64,000 nt of DNA from Jacaranda mimosifolia (taxonomy: Eukaryota > Streptophyta > Magnoliopsida > Lamiales > Bignoniaceae), in NCBI GenBank assembly GCA_018894105.1, contig CM032124.1, positions 4,449,501 through 4,513,500 on the forward strand. Direction: 5' to 3'. The position numbers and the translations under genes are program-made. Below the pieces are notes generated by a model. The model did not search any database. It saw nothing but the letters and a program-made list of their open reading frames with translations, and was not told the DNA's origin. The number at the start of each line of letters is the position of its first letter. The first letter of the stretch is position 1. Below are positions 35,893 to 48,245 of this stretch, one piece after another.

Positions 35893-37115
35893 ACTGCAAC
35901 ACAACTAGGGCAATTGGCGCATACCACATATCTATATATCACTATTTCTTTTCTTATTACTCAATCATTTTTCCAAATAATATAATTTAATTTAACGGCC
36001 GGTCCAAGTACTAAATAAATACTTGTTGATTTTGCCTTGAAATTTGAGGTAAAATTGACAAGGAACGGAAGAAATGGAGCGAACGGATCAAAGTGATCGA
36101 AATGGGCTCGAGAACACATCCCAGCACGTTTTGAAAGGACAACGTGCGCCGGGGTGCGAGGTAAGGTGCGCCAAGGCGTGTACCGGGGCTCAAGTTTTTT
36201 GTGGCCCAACGCAAAGTTTCTGCCCTAGTACGAGATAGGTGCGTTGGGGCGCAAGTTTTGCGCGCCCTAGCGTGCCACACAGGCCCATGGACCTTGGGCT
36301 TCATTTTCGGGTATAAATTTAGTGTTTTTTCTTTCAGGAAAGTATCACGAAGATAACACAAGGGCTTCTTTACTGCTTTTGAGTAATTCTCTCAAGACGG
36401 AGTTTAGAACGAGGGTGTTAGGTGTTTTTGTGAGGTTTGTGGGATTCAAGTTTGTACTTGCACTTTGATTTGAGATCAATAAAATTCATTTTCTTTATTG
36501 GGTGGATTAGACACATCGCCGAACCACGTTAAATCTTGTTGTCACTTTACATCAAATTACTTTACTATTATTTTATTGTTTTCGCAATAGACCCGCTTGG
36601 ATTACAACAATACTTATGTGTGTATGATATTCAAAGAAATTTTTTAGCACAAAATGCAAATCATTTGGTAGGTTGAGAGGGAAATTGGTGCCATATATAT
36701 CCATTACTATTTCTTTAATTTCCTGTTACTGATCAATTATTTTTCTTAATAATATAATTTATCCAACCAATTTAATTTTAGCAGCTAGTCAAATACTAAA
36801 TATATTAATGTGTGTCCATGGCATCCAAAGAAATTGTTTAGCATAAAATGCGAAACATTTAATTGGTAGGTTGAGAGGGAAAATGACATTTTGCTACTAC
36901 AACACAACTAGGGCAATTGGTACGTACCATCTGTCTATACATCACCATTTCTTTTCTCGTTACTCAATCATTTTTCTTAACAATATAATTTGTCCCACAA
37001 ATTTAATTAACAGCTGGTCACGTACTAAATAAAAACTAATATGTGTACATGCATGATATCCACAGAAATTGTTTAGCACAAAATGCCAAGCATATGGTAG
37101 GTTGAGAGGGAAAGT
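35893..37115. repeat. Tandemly repeated 5' module upstream of NLR-2
   Basis: Three diverged copies of an approximately 220-bp unit lie within 1.7 kb of the NLR-2 start: A (35893-36023 plus 36615-36684), B (about 36685-36883) and C (36896-37115). Shared blocks are 'cacaactagggcaattgg' (A, C), 'actcaatcatttttc' (A, C), 'agtactaaata' and a final 'tttagcacaaaatgc...ggtaggttgagagggaaa'. Copy A is split by a solo LTR. The final block also occurs at 62391-62435 and, inverted and partial, near 50795-50835. Confidence 0.7.
36024..36609. mobile_element. 586-bp solo LTR (or TRIM) with ATACT target duplication
   Basis: The sequence begins TGTTGATTTTGCC and ends GGATTACAACA, with TG...CA ends and perfect 5-bp flanking repeats ATACT (36019-36023 and 36610-36614). 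It interrupts copy A of the NLR-2 upstream module, so the pre-insertion sequence can be read from copies B and C. It has a TATA-like 'gggtataaattta' near 36309 and 'caataaaattc' near 36477, as expected of LTR promoter and polyadenylation signals on the plus strand. GC content is higher than in the surroundings. Confidence 0.85.
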
Positions 37116-37453
37116 TCTACTGCAGTGGTCAGCTACTTTATTTTGATAATCTTTTTGCTCCTTTTTTTTTTTTTTTTTTTCTTTCTTTTTGTAATGGCAA
37201 TTTGATGAATTTTTTTTCTTTGGCTTCCACTTTTCTGTATTGAATAATGCGCTGAGTTCGACAAAAGAAAAATGTTTAATGTACAAAGACTTGTACCAAA
37301 CACAATAAGAAACTATTATATATTCCTAGTCAGTGTGGGAAAACGTAGCATAATATTGGAATTTTCTTCGCCTGCTAGCTAGCTACGGGGACAGGCTTGT
37401 TACGTTTAAATAACAACTTGCAATTTCTGAAGTATAGTTTAACAATTTTAAAT

Positions 37454-37459
37454 TATAAA
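37454..37459 (+). promoter_or_regulatory. Candidate TATA box of NLR-2
   Basis: TATAAA lies 125 bp upstream of the NLR-2 ATG, which would give a leader of roughly 90-100 nt. This is positional evidence only; the region is AT-rich and similar strings occur by chance. Confidence 0.3.
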
Positions 37460-37583
37460 CATCCATTAGTCTTACACATATAGACTCTTAGCAACTGAGA
37501 ATTTGAAAGAGTCATCTATCTTCCAAAAATTTTATCTACTCGATCCACTCTCTCCCTATCCATATTCTATCTATCCTGGATCG

Positions 37584-40500
37584 ATGGCGGATGCTGCAGT
37601 GACATTCTTGATGGAAAATGTGACACAGATATTGAAATATCCTGCTGATCTGATCTCTGGTGCGGAATATCATGGGCTGGAGCAGCTGAAGAATGAACTT
37701 GGTTTATTTAAGGGCTTTCTTCAGGAGATGGCGGCGAAGAAGCCAAAGAAGAAGGAAGCCTTGGAAGAATTGGAGAAGCAGATTAGAGAAGTTGTTTATG
37801 ATGTCGAAGACACCATTGACACTTGTTTGGCGCAGGCAGCGGCAGAAAAGAGCAAGCGTAGGCTGCATATCTTCGGCCGAACAGAGCGCGTCAACCTGGC
37901 AAAACAAGTCAAGTCCCTTAGAGAAGGTAAGGTGAAACCGATTTTCCACAAGGCCCGGATGGATTTTGCTAATTATATGCAAATTGGAGACGGATCCGGC
38001 ACGGGCTTGGAAGAATCAGCTGCGACCACAAAAGTGAGAAAGGTAAAGCATATACTCACTTGAATTGAGTAAATTGTAAAAATAGGACAGTAACTATGGT
38101 CAATTTGTAATGTAAAACTAGAATTTGGAATGATATTAAAATAGGATTAAAAAAAAAAAAAAACAACAGCCACCAAAAAACATAGTCAGTACTAGTGACT
38201 GCTTGAGTGGCGCTTGTGTCAGTGTTCCACACATGCCCCATGTAAGTATTACGCAATCAATCACCGATACTGGCTGTACTTTCAAGTGGTTACTGTCCCT
38301 TTTTTTCGATTTTTAATGAGTTTCTGTCCTATTTTAATACCACTTTAAATTTCAGTTCTAAATCACGAAATGACCATAATTGTGATCCTAATTTTGCAAT
38401 TTTCCCTACTTGGAATTCATATTTTTACCGAAATTCAAAGTATCATGAACGACATAAATGATTATTAACGTTTATCTTTAAAATTACTTCATGTTACTCC
38501 TAGAAATTAAATTTTGGTGGAATCTCCTGAAATTTTGATTGCACGACGGGTGTACGTACCGTATATTAGTCGAATTAAAGTTTTCTCTTGCAGTTTAGTC
38601 CCTTCACTTAGATCACTAAAAAAAATGAGGGGATTGATTCTTAAGTAATTATTTAAATCCAGTTTATTGTATCTATCTTCATTGTAATGAATTAAATAAA
38701 TTAAAAAAAAAAAACGACCTTTTTCCTCTTTTTCTTTCCTTCTTCACATATTACTAATTTTCTTTTCTTTTCTTTTTTTCTTTTCAGTAACTTCATGACT
38801 TCAAAAGAATTAATGTGATGAATTAGTCAAAACATTTGACAATGACTAATTATTTTGAGACAAAGAAAGTATCGTAGCTATTAAGGTGAAAAAAATAAAT
38901 CATTTATTGATTTCAAATTTATTAATTTGATAAAAATAAGAAAAATATAATAACATGAATTTTAAATTATATTAAATTATAACTTTAGGGAGTGTATAAT
39001 ATTGCGACTTAAATAATAGGAAGTAAAATAATTCTAAAAGTAAACACCATGAATCACTTATTTAAAAATATTATATATCTGAATTGACAGTGTCCATTTT
39101 TAAAAAATCAAACAATTAATATCTACTTATTATTTTCCAAATTTACAGATAATGGATAAAAATAAGATATTATCAGATTATGTTAATTAGCTGTTAATCG
39201 TGCTTTTTTTTTTCTAATTAACAATATTCAACTACATTGGACTCTCTTGAATGTTATATCATATAATAAATCTTATGTTTCTTTACTGGAAAACTACTTA
39301 ATTTGTATTATGATCATTTCATGAAATATGTAGAGAAAAATAGAGTTTTTAATTTCCTCCTGTATTATTCTTTTGTAATACTTTGCTCTTGTACTATGAA
39401 TACTAGCTATGATCATTTGCCCCATCAACATAAAGGTCGAATTGAACTAACTATTAACAATGTTAATTTTTAAAGATAATTGCATTTTTATCCTAAATTT
39501 TTATGAGATTACGTTTATAATTGCCCCTTGACACAGAAACCATGCATGAACGAATAATTGAGAGTTAATATATACTGCAAGCTTAAATATAAATATATAT
39601 ATATTTAAGTTGGTCGTATTGCTCCAAGCATATATATATATATATATATATATATTCTAAAAAGGTTGCAGTCATATTCTAAATAAATATGGTTCTCCTA
39701 ATAATGATTTACAAGAACAGGGCCAATAAAATATACAACTTAATTTGCTAATTAAATTATCACATGATATACAGATTTAATTGAGTAATTAAAATTTAAA
39801 ACATTTGACGGTAACTTATAGGAAAATAAATTAATCCACAATTACGGAAAAATATTTGAAAGTCACCGAATATTTAAGACCTAATTAAGGAATAACTTAA
39901 CTAAGTAAATTCTTACTCATTAAACCATCATTATTTAGATTTTTGATCATATTAATTAGTTCTTCTTTTGTGTGATATTGATGATTCAAGATGTTCTTTC
40001 TAATTAATTTGATTTGATTCCTTAGATTTTTTCTCTTTTTTTTTTCTTTTTTTTTTCTTCCTATTTTCCTTTTGAACTTCTATCTCTTTTTCCCACTCAA
40101 AGTTCAGTTGTTGACCCCACATTTCTTTCTATTTTTGACCAGTAAAATTCTAACAATAGAATGAAATTATTAAAATAAAGTGATAATTCCTAGTTTCTTC
40201 AATTTCCTTTCTATTCTTTAGTATTGTAAATTAATATTATAAATTTGATATAAATAAAGATCAATCAAAATCTTTTGAAAACGAAGGTAAAGTTCAAGCA
40301 ACTGATTAAGCACTCATTCAGTAGATTCCATACATTATTAGATATCATGAATAAGTTGATGTAAGCCACGAGGAACAAGTTGATCGAACCAATTAAGGAG
40401 CAGTGGGTTGCTATTGTATCAATAAGTATCATATCATAGATGTAAGTATTATAAATATCACTATAAGAATTTGATAGATCAATACTTTCTATACCAACAT

Positions 40501-43000
40501 GTATTTTGTTGTTAATTATTGTATTAAGGAGCAATGCAGTACATTGTTTCTAATCTTATCATTCGTGACTTTTGCATACTTTCAGTCAATCAGGCGAGAC
40601 AGATTTGTAGGTCTTGAAGATCAGGAAGAGCTTATAATGAACTATCTGAACGAAGAAAGAGATGAGCTCGATGTCATCTCCATCATTGGTATGCCTGGCC
40701 TGGGGAAGACAACACTGGCATGGAAGATTTACCAAAATGACCAAATCCAATATGAGTTCCCCATTCGCATTTGGGTTTATGTCTCTCAGGATTTCAACAG
40801 GAGAGATGTGTTTCTAAACATTCTAAAAGGATTCACCAACCAAGATATGTCTAATGCGGATGATCGCGACTTAGCCCTGACAGTTGGCGGTTTCCTGGCG
40901 AAAGCAAAATTCTTGTTAGTCCTGGATGATATATGGACTGTCGAGACCTGGAATGAAATAAAAAATATCTTGCCGAGGAGCAATAGTATGGGTAAAGTCC
41001 TCATAACCAGTCGTCAGATGAATGTTAGTAAGCATGCCAATGTTACTAGAGAGCCCCACATGCTGCGTTTCTTAAGCCAGAAGGGAAGTTGGGAACTCCT
41101 CCAGTTAGAAGTATTTGGGAAGCTCCACGAGTGCCCTAATGAGTTGGTGAGCATTGGGGAATATATAGCTGGGCAATGTTATGGACTTCCACTTGCAATA
41201 GTGGTGATAGGAGGAATTCTTGCGGACAAAGGTGTGATTAAAAGCAAATGGACAGAAGTGTCTGAAAACGTGAGTATGTATGTTAGAGAAGATAGGGTGC
41301 ATGGCCCATCAGATCTTGTAGCATTGAGTTACGATAATTTGTCGACCAACTTGAGAGATTGCTTTCTTTATTTGGGGGTGTTTCCCGAAGACTATGAGAT
41401 CCCTGTTTGGACATTGATCCGCTTGTGGATTGCTGAAGGATTCATTCAACATAAGGAGCGACAGAGTTTGGAGGAAACTGCAGAGGAGAATCTGAGGGAT
41501 CTTGTCAACAGGAACTTAGTCATAATTGATAAAACAAGTCCCAATGGCGAAATTAAAACATGTCGTGTCCATGATGTGATACGTGAATTCTGCAAATCTA
41601 GAGCTGCAATAAAAAACCAGAATTTGTTCCAAGAGATAAAGAAATACATGGAAGGAGTTTTTGAGCCTCCACTTCCCGAAATATATAAGTACCGTCGTCT
41701 TTCTATCCATTCCCATCTCTCCGAATTCCTTGAGGAGTTCTTCTCTGCAAAACTAAAGGCCCAACGCCTTCGATCTTTCTTATGTTTCTGCAAGGAAACC
41801 ATCGTCTTGGATGCAAAGTACATCTCAGCTGTCTTGGATTCCTCAAATTTGCTAAGGGTTCTGGAATCCAAGTCCATCAAATTCACTCAATTTCCCAAAA
41901 AGCTTACAAATCTAATTCATTTGAGGTACGTCACTCTGTCGTGTGCTGACCTTGATGTTCTTCCTGAAGCAGTCTCTGAGCTATGGAACCTACAAACTCT
42001 TGTAGTCGACACAATGTCACATACCCTTGAAATCATAGGAGGCATATGGAAGATGATTCAGCTGAGGCATCTAAAGACGAAAGCTGCGATTATTCTTCAG
42101 GCCAAACAAAAAGATTTAGGTAGAGGAGCTGGCGAAAACCTTCAAACACTGAGTAGATTATTGCCCGAATATTGCAGGGAAGAGGTTTTCAGTAGGGCCC
42201 GTAACCTAAAGAGATTGGGGATTCGTGGACGCATAGCCATTCTTTTGGATGCCAAGTCCTTGAGAAAATTGGGTCTACTTGAAACCTTGAGCCTAAAAAA
42301 TGATTTATTTAATAAATCAGCATCTGAAAACCCGCTGCCAGGCCTTCCTCCGCCCAATTGTTTCCCAACAAATATCAAGAGGCTGACACTATCAGCTACA
42401 TATTTGGACTGGAAACATATGTCTACCTTGGGAATGATTGATACTCTCCAGGAGCTAAAATTGAAAGACAGGGCATTCGTAGGACCGTCCTGGGACGCTG
42501 TTGTTGGTGGCTTTCCCTCTCTCCAGTTCTTGCTCATTGCAAACACAGATTTAGTTTTTTGGAAGGCATCAGATGATCATTTTCCTAGTCTTGGTCGTCT
42601 TGTGCTTAAAAAATGTGAAAAACTCAGTGAAATTCCATTGAGCTTGGCAAAAAGCCTCCAGATATTGGACATCGAGAATGTTGCCAAATCTGCAGTTTTG
42701 TCTGCCAGGAAAATTGAGCTGGAAAAGAAATTGATGCAAAGGGGTGAATTCAAGCTATACATTGGTCCTGGATATGAGCGATCAAGCCTCAGGTACAATT
42801 ATTTCTTCTGTCCCTTGCCTGCTTTCCACTTCAACATTTTAGTTCACATAGGTTTTCTGGACATTCTAAGTTAAGTCTCACCTACCTTCATCAATTTTGT
42901 CCAACTTGATAAGTAATTTCTTTATGCATAAAAGTTCATTCTATATCTCAATCTCATTGGTAATTATGACTCCTTGATTGATCCGTGCAGGCAACACTAA
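37584..43000 (+). CDS. NLR-2: intact CC-NB-LRR disease-resistance protein (3 exons)
   Basis: The coding exons are 37584-38042, 40586-42792 and 42991-43000, with GT-AG introns, giving 891 aa. The start MADAAVTFLMENV is the usual CNL beginning; an in-frame upstream ATG at 37503 would add 27 residues. Residues 1-120 form an Rx-like coiled-coil with EDTID at 75-79. The NB-ARC has P-loop GMPGLGKTT (188-196), kinase-2 LLVLDDIW (263-270), RNBS-B GKVLITSRQ (289-297), GLPLAIVVIGG (353-363), RNBS-D CFLYLGVFPED (412-422) and VHD, the MHD equivalent, at 481-483. A leucine-rich region follows to the end. The third exon adds only R-Q-H; if intron 2 is retained the frame ends at 42874. It is an intracellular immune receptor of RPP13/R1-like type. 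No lesion is visible, so it may be functional. Confidence 0.88.
38066..38408. mobile_element. Foldback MITE in NLR-2 intron 1
   Basis: The left arm ('gtaaaaataggacagtaactatgg' region) is the imperfect inverse of the right arm ('ccataattgtgatcctaattttgcaa' region). 'attaaaatagga' at about 38133 pairs with 'tcctattttaat' near 38327. The arms resemble those of the larger foldback at 7267-8205. It starts about 25 bp after the splice donor. Confidence 0.65.
38409..40585 (+). other. Remainder of NLR-2 intron 1
   Basis: AT-rich intron sequence with TA microsatellites (about 39592-39604 and 39632-39656) and pyrimidine-rich runs near 40030-40060. The acceptor is 'tactttcag' at 40577-40585. No further element could be bounded. 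Confidence 0.5.
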
Positions 43001-44410
43001 TACAACTATCCCTACAAATTATGTAAAAACAATTGATGTCTGATGAATGCTACCACCATCGTCAGTCAGCCCAACTGCGTGATCTTGCTTGCTTGAATAA
43101 CTGCAGTACTTCTTCTTCTTCCTTTTTTTTTTTTTTTTCCTTCTTTCTCAGTGAATAATAACTGCAGTACTTTGTTTTCTTCAATATGTGGAACTTCAAA
43201 ATGTTTGCATTTTATGTGTGATAACTAGTGTGTTGTTTTCTCCTATATATTGCCTTCTTCTCCCTGCTTGACTAGTGAGTTTCTTTCATGGGAATTGACT
43301 TCTTTCATGGTAGTTGAAGAATAATTAAAAACTCTATCTAAATAATAACTACTCTCTTTCTGAGGAAATGTTTTGGACAAATAGGATAACTAGTATTTTA
43401 GTTTTTAAATATATCACTAAAAGCAATATCAATAAATTATGAGCATACTTTTAGTAAATTAATGAAGTTACCACATAAGGCTAATTAAAAAAACTTAACA
43501 GTACTTTAATTGCTAATTCACATTGGTTTATCTGTCACTAGTCAATTATTTGAATGATACTTTTTTACATTTATAATTGTGAGGCATAGGGTTCAAACCC
43601 CAATCAATCTAAGTGCATATGATAGGTGTGCATATAAATTTAAAAAAAAATACCTAAATATTTTGGACAAATTATCTAAAACTAAGAATATCACATGTAA
43701 AAAGCTTTTAAAGGATATTTCTATCTTTCAAAACATATATGGTGAAATTAAAGATTTGTAGTACAGTAAATCCTTTTGTGAATTGTTTAGTGATAGACTT
43801 AATAGTATATATTTCGATCAGAAGCATTATTAATTATATCTCATAAATGTATCTTGATTATTTTGTTTATTCTAGGTCTATATGAAATTTCCTAAAGCCA
43901 AGCATCAATGTCATTGGATTTGGAATGCAAAATTACGTAATTTGTAGTGAGATTCTATCTTCTGAGAAAAACATTGATATATATGATATTGGATGTCAGA
44001 ATTGCAAATCAATCATAATTGGTTTTGATTCTTTATTAACATTTTGAAGACCCACCAATTTTGGAAGGAGATAAAATGAGATTTATGAAGACAATATTAA
44101 TGAAGTATTGAATGAATTGAGTTAAAAGTGAGCTATGAGCTAAAAACCAACTAACATGGGAGTGGATGGATAGTATCCATCCCACATTGGAATTCCAATC
44201 TAAAGATGAGCTAGTTAAATAACTTGGATGTAGCCTAAGGGGTTGGACCCCTTTGCGGGTAACCAAGTCTTTGGAGGGGGGAGAACCTACATTGGTGTAG
44301 GTTAGATTTCAAAGAACCACGCACGCGCTCGGCACATGGCCAACTCAGTTTCGATATGGGTGTGGGATTTTTTTTGAAAAAAAATTACTTAAAAAATAAA
44401 TAAACAAAAT
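43001..44410. other. Spacer between NLR-2 and the tandem triplication
   Basis: It contains the NLR-2 3' region with a T-rich run near 43120-43138. A block at about 44130-44350 ('gtatccatcccacattgg', 'ggggttggacccctttg') resembles LTR or leader sequence of a retroelement, but its ends cannot be set. No gene is seen. A tRNA-like T-arm string near 43590 is not part of a complete tRNA. Confidence 0.45.
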
Positions 44411-47190
44411 AGTGGTAATTTAAAAATTATTATTATTATTTTATACAATTATTATTATCGTAATTAATTTTAATTCGGGTTTTGCAATTGAAATTATTCC
44501 TTCAATAGTCATGTCTAATTTCTTGAAAGAATTGCAATCCATGTCTATAAAAATTCAAAATGAAGGTCATAATATATAATCTAACAAATTTAAAATCATG
44601 TCCTATAGGAATATAGGCACTTAGGTCATATAAATAAGTTGTTGTCTTGTCTCATTTCATAAGAAGAATACATATATATATACATATGTATAGTACAACA
44701 TACAAATGCATACTATAGCATACACATTTCATTAAGTACAGAGATTTAAGTCAATTCGGTTTGAAAGAGTTGCAATCCATGTCTTTAAAAATTCAAAATA
44801 AAGGTCATAACCTTTATATAATCTAACAAATTTAGAATCATGTCCTATAGGAACAAGCACTTAGGTCATATAAATAAGGTATTGTCTTGTGTCATTTCAT
44901 CAGAAAAATATATACATTACATACGCATACTACAAAATACAAAATCATACTCTAGCATACACATTTTATTAAGTATAGAGGTTCAAGTTAGTCTGATTTG
45001 AAGGTTCAACTAATAGGAATGCCGCCTTTAGCTATGTAGAGTTGTTGTATCTTGGAAGATTGTCCGTCAGCAGTCTTCGGACACTAGTGGGGGACGGATA
45101 AAATCTTAAGGAAGCTGCATCCGTGAAGGCCTTGACTCACTGCAATTTTCTTTTTATTCATATGTTCAACTTTCAATTTGATTTCTATACTAAGTTTTAA
45201 TTTCATTTGCTATGTTATATCATATATTCTGTTGTGTTATGACATATATATATATATATTTCATTTCAAATTTATTCGATCCTATATTGCATTATAGCCG
45301 CCACATTTGTGCTACTAAATTATATATATTATATTCTAGTGGTAATTTAAAAATTATTATTATTATTTTATACAATTATTATTATCGTAATTAATTTTAA
45401 TTCGGGTTTTGCAATTGAAATTATTCCTTCAATAGTCATGTCTAATTTCTTGAAAGAATTGCAATCCATGTCTATAAAAATTCAAAATGAAGGTCATAAT
45501 ATATAATCTAACAAATTTAAAATCATGTCCTATAGGAATATAGGCACTTAGGTCATATAAATAAGTTGTTGTCTTGTCTCATTTCATAAGAAGAATACAT
45601 GTATATATACATATGTATAGTACAACATACAAATGCATACTATAGCATACACATTTCATTAAGTACAGAGATTTAAGTCAATTCGGTTTGAAAGAGTTGC
45701 AATCCATGTCTTTAAAAATTCAAAATAAAGGTCATAACCTTTATATAATCTAACAAATTTAGAATCATGTCCTATAGGAACAAGCACTTAGGTCATATAA
45801 ATAAGGTATTGTCTTGTGTCATTTCATCAGAAAAATATATACATTACATACGCATACTACAAAATACAAAATCATACTCTAGCATACACATTTTTATTAA
45901 GTATAGAGGTTCAAGTTAGTCTGATTTGAAGGTTCAACTAATAGGAATGCCGCCTTTAGCTATGTAGAGTTGTTGTATCTTGGAAGATTGTCCGTCAGCA
46001 GTCTTCGGACACTAGTGGGGGACGGATAAAATCTTAAGGAAGCTGCATCCGTGAAGGTCTTGACTCACTGCAATTTTCTTTTTATTCATATGTTCAACTT
46101 TCAATTTGATTTCTATACTAAGTTTTAATTTCATTTGCTATGTTATATCATATATTCTGTTGTGTTATGACATATATATATATATTTCATTTCAAATTTA
46201 TTCGATCCTATATTGCATTATAGCCGCCACATTTGTGCTACTAAATTATATATATTATATTCTAGTGGTAATTTAAAAATTATTATTATTATTTTATACA
46301 ATTATTATTATCGTAATTAATTTTAATTCGGGTTTTGCAATTGAAATTATTCCTTCAATAGTCATGTCTAATTTCTTGAAAGAATTGCAATCCATGTCTA
46401 TAAAAATTCAAAATGAAGGTCATAATATATAATCTAACAAATTTAAAATCATGTCCTATAGGAATATAGGCACTTAGGTCATATAAATAAGTTGTTGTCT
46501 TGTCTCATTTCATAAGAAGAATACATGTATATATACACATGTATAGTACAACATACAAATGCATACTATAGCATACACATTTCATTAAGTACAGAGATTT
46601 AAGTCAATTCGGTTTGAAAGAGTTGCAATCCATGTCTTTAAAAATTCAAAATAAAGGTCATAACCTTTATATAATCTAACAAATTTAGAATCATGTCCTA
46701 TAGGAACAAGCACTTAGGTCATATAAATAAGGTATTGTCTTGTGTCATTTCATCAGAAAAATATATACATTACATACGCATACTACAAAATACAAAATCA
46801 TACTCTAGCATACACATTTTATTAAGTATAGAGGTTCAAGTTAGTCTGATTTGAAGGTTCAACTAATAGGAATGCCGCCTTTAGCTATGTAGAGTTGTTG
46901 TATCTTGGAAGATTGTCCGTCAGCAGTCTTCGGACACTAGTGGGGGACGGATAAAATCTTAAGGAAGCTGTATCCGTGAAGGCCTTGACTCACTGCAATT
47001 TTCTTTTTATTCATATGTTCAACTTTCAATTTGATTTCTATACTAAGTTTTAATTTCATTTGCTATGTTATATCATATATTCTGTTGTGTTATGACATAT
47101 ATATATATATATTTCATTTCAAATTTATTCGATCCTATATTGCATTATAGCCGCCACATTTGTGCTACTAAATTATATATATTATATTCT
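44411..47190. repeat. Tandem triplication of a 927-bp unit with nested subrepeats
   Basis: Three nearly identical head-to-tail copies occupy 44411-45337, 45338-46263 and 46264-47190, each starting 'agtggtaatttaaaaatt'. The landmark 'gccgccttt' recurs at 45021, 45949 and 46874 (spacing 928 and 925). Differences are mostly single bases and TA-run lengths. Each unit itself holds two diverged copies of an approximately 240-bp block (beginning 'gaaagaattgcaatccatgt' and 'gaaagagttgcaatccatgt'), followed by a block with 'gtccgtcagcagtcttcgg'. There is no coding potential. The near identity implies recent unequal crossover or amplification. Confidence 0.92.
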
Positions 47191-47326
47191 AGTGCACACT
47201 TGATTTTATATCAGTCTTAAGGTTCTAGATGTTCCTCTCTTTACGCATATAATTTGGTAGTATAACAATCTATATATGTCATTATGTTCTCTTTTAATAA
47301 GATTATTTTTTCAATTTTATGTGCTT

Positions 47327-47327
47327 T

Positions 47328-47382
<55 letters not shown>
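47327..47382. repeat. (TA)n(GT)n compound microsatellite
   Basis: About 19 bp of alternating TA is followed by about 36 bp of perfect GT repeat, directly after the triplication. Runs this long are usually length-polymorphic. Confidence 0.9.
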
Positions 47383-47383
<1 letters not shown>

Positions 47384-47640
47384 CAAGTTTACATTTCGCA
47401 TGCTTCGCTTATAGGAAAACTGTTCTGATTTTGCTTTACCAATAAAATAAGTATATTGATAATTGGTTAATTAAGCTATTGTCCACTTCTTTATTTTCAA
47501 CCAAAAAAAAAAAAAAAAGGTCTGTCTCCTTCATTAAAAAATTTGACTTGTTTGTCTTTGAATTAGTTTTAGATTCTATTTGTTGAGAAATTCATATCAA
47601 TTTGGTATTTGTAACAAAAGCTTGAGTTTTTTCTGCCCAA

Positions 47641-48053
47641 TTCCTAAGGGATCAGTTAACGACAGAAATACCCCAACTCCAGGTTGTCCCAATCATGGGG
47701 ATGGCTGGCATAGGTAAGATTACTTTTGCTAGGAGTATATATAAAGATCCAGTTATAGAGCGTCGTTTCCATGCTCGTGCTTGGGTAACAGTATCTCTAG
47801 ACTATCACGTTGGAGATATGTTCTTCAAGCTCCTTGGTTCAATGGAAATAACGGGCGAAAACAGTGATGTCTCGGGATCCATGAAAAGCTCGGAGATGTA
47901 GTGAGCCAAAAGAGTGATGAGCAGCTATCTCTCCGTTTGCACCAAAATCTATTCAACACCAGGTATCTCGTCATGATAGATGATATGTGGGATACAAGTG
48001 TTTGGGATAAAGCAAGACATTATTTACCAAATAATAAGAATGGAAGTCGAATT
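47641..48053 (+). pseudogene. R1-type NLR fragment: NB domain, P-loop to RNBS-B
   Basis: The plus strand encodes LRDQLTTEIPQLQVVPIMGM followed by a P-loop AGIGKITFA, then RAWVTVSLDY (RNBS-A-like), a frameshift near 47885, and YLVMIDDMWDTSVWD (kinase-2) and NGSRI (start of RNBS-B), where similarity ends. The P-loop has Ile in place of the first Thr after the lysine (GKI instead of GKT), which would impair nucleotide binding. There is no CC upstream and no GLPL or LRR downstream. The wording of the motifs is closer to R1-type NLRs than to NLR-1 and NLR-2. It is non-functional. Confidence 0.8.
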
Positions 48054-48245
48054 GTACAATTATTCCAACTATATATATATATATATAAACTCTTCTTAAT
48101 TAAGTAAGGTTGCTTAAAATGATGATTACAAAGCTTCTGTCTATATAGAGATCCAAATAAATTACGGTATTACTCCGTCAACATACATAATTAGAATTCA
48201 TAAAAAGTCAGTAATAAATTTCTGCTTAAAAAGCAGTATATTGAA

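Noticed and set aside
41446..41886. Minus-strand 146-residue frame inside NLR-2
   Set aside because: Antisense shadow of the conserved NLR coding sequence; same for 42142-42546 and 25916-26242.
43583..43605. tRNA T-arm-like string GGGTTCAAACCCC
   Set aside because: No acceptor stem, D-arm or anticodon arm around it; could be a SINE B-box remnant but no 3' tail or target duplication could be defined.
44411..47190. CRISPR-like or satellite array
   Set aside because: Units are 927 bp with only three copies and no short repeat-spacer pattern; a plain tandem triplication in plant DNA.
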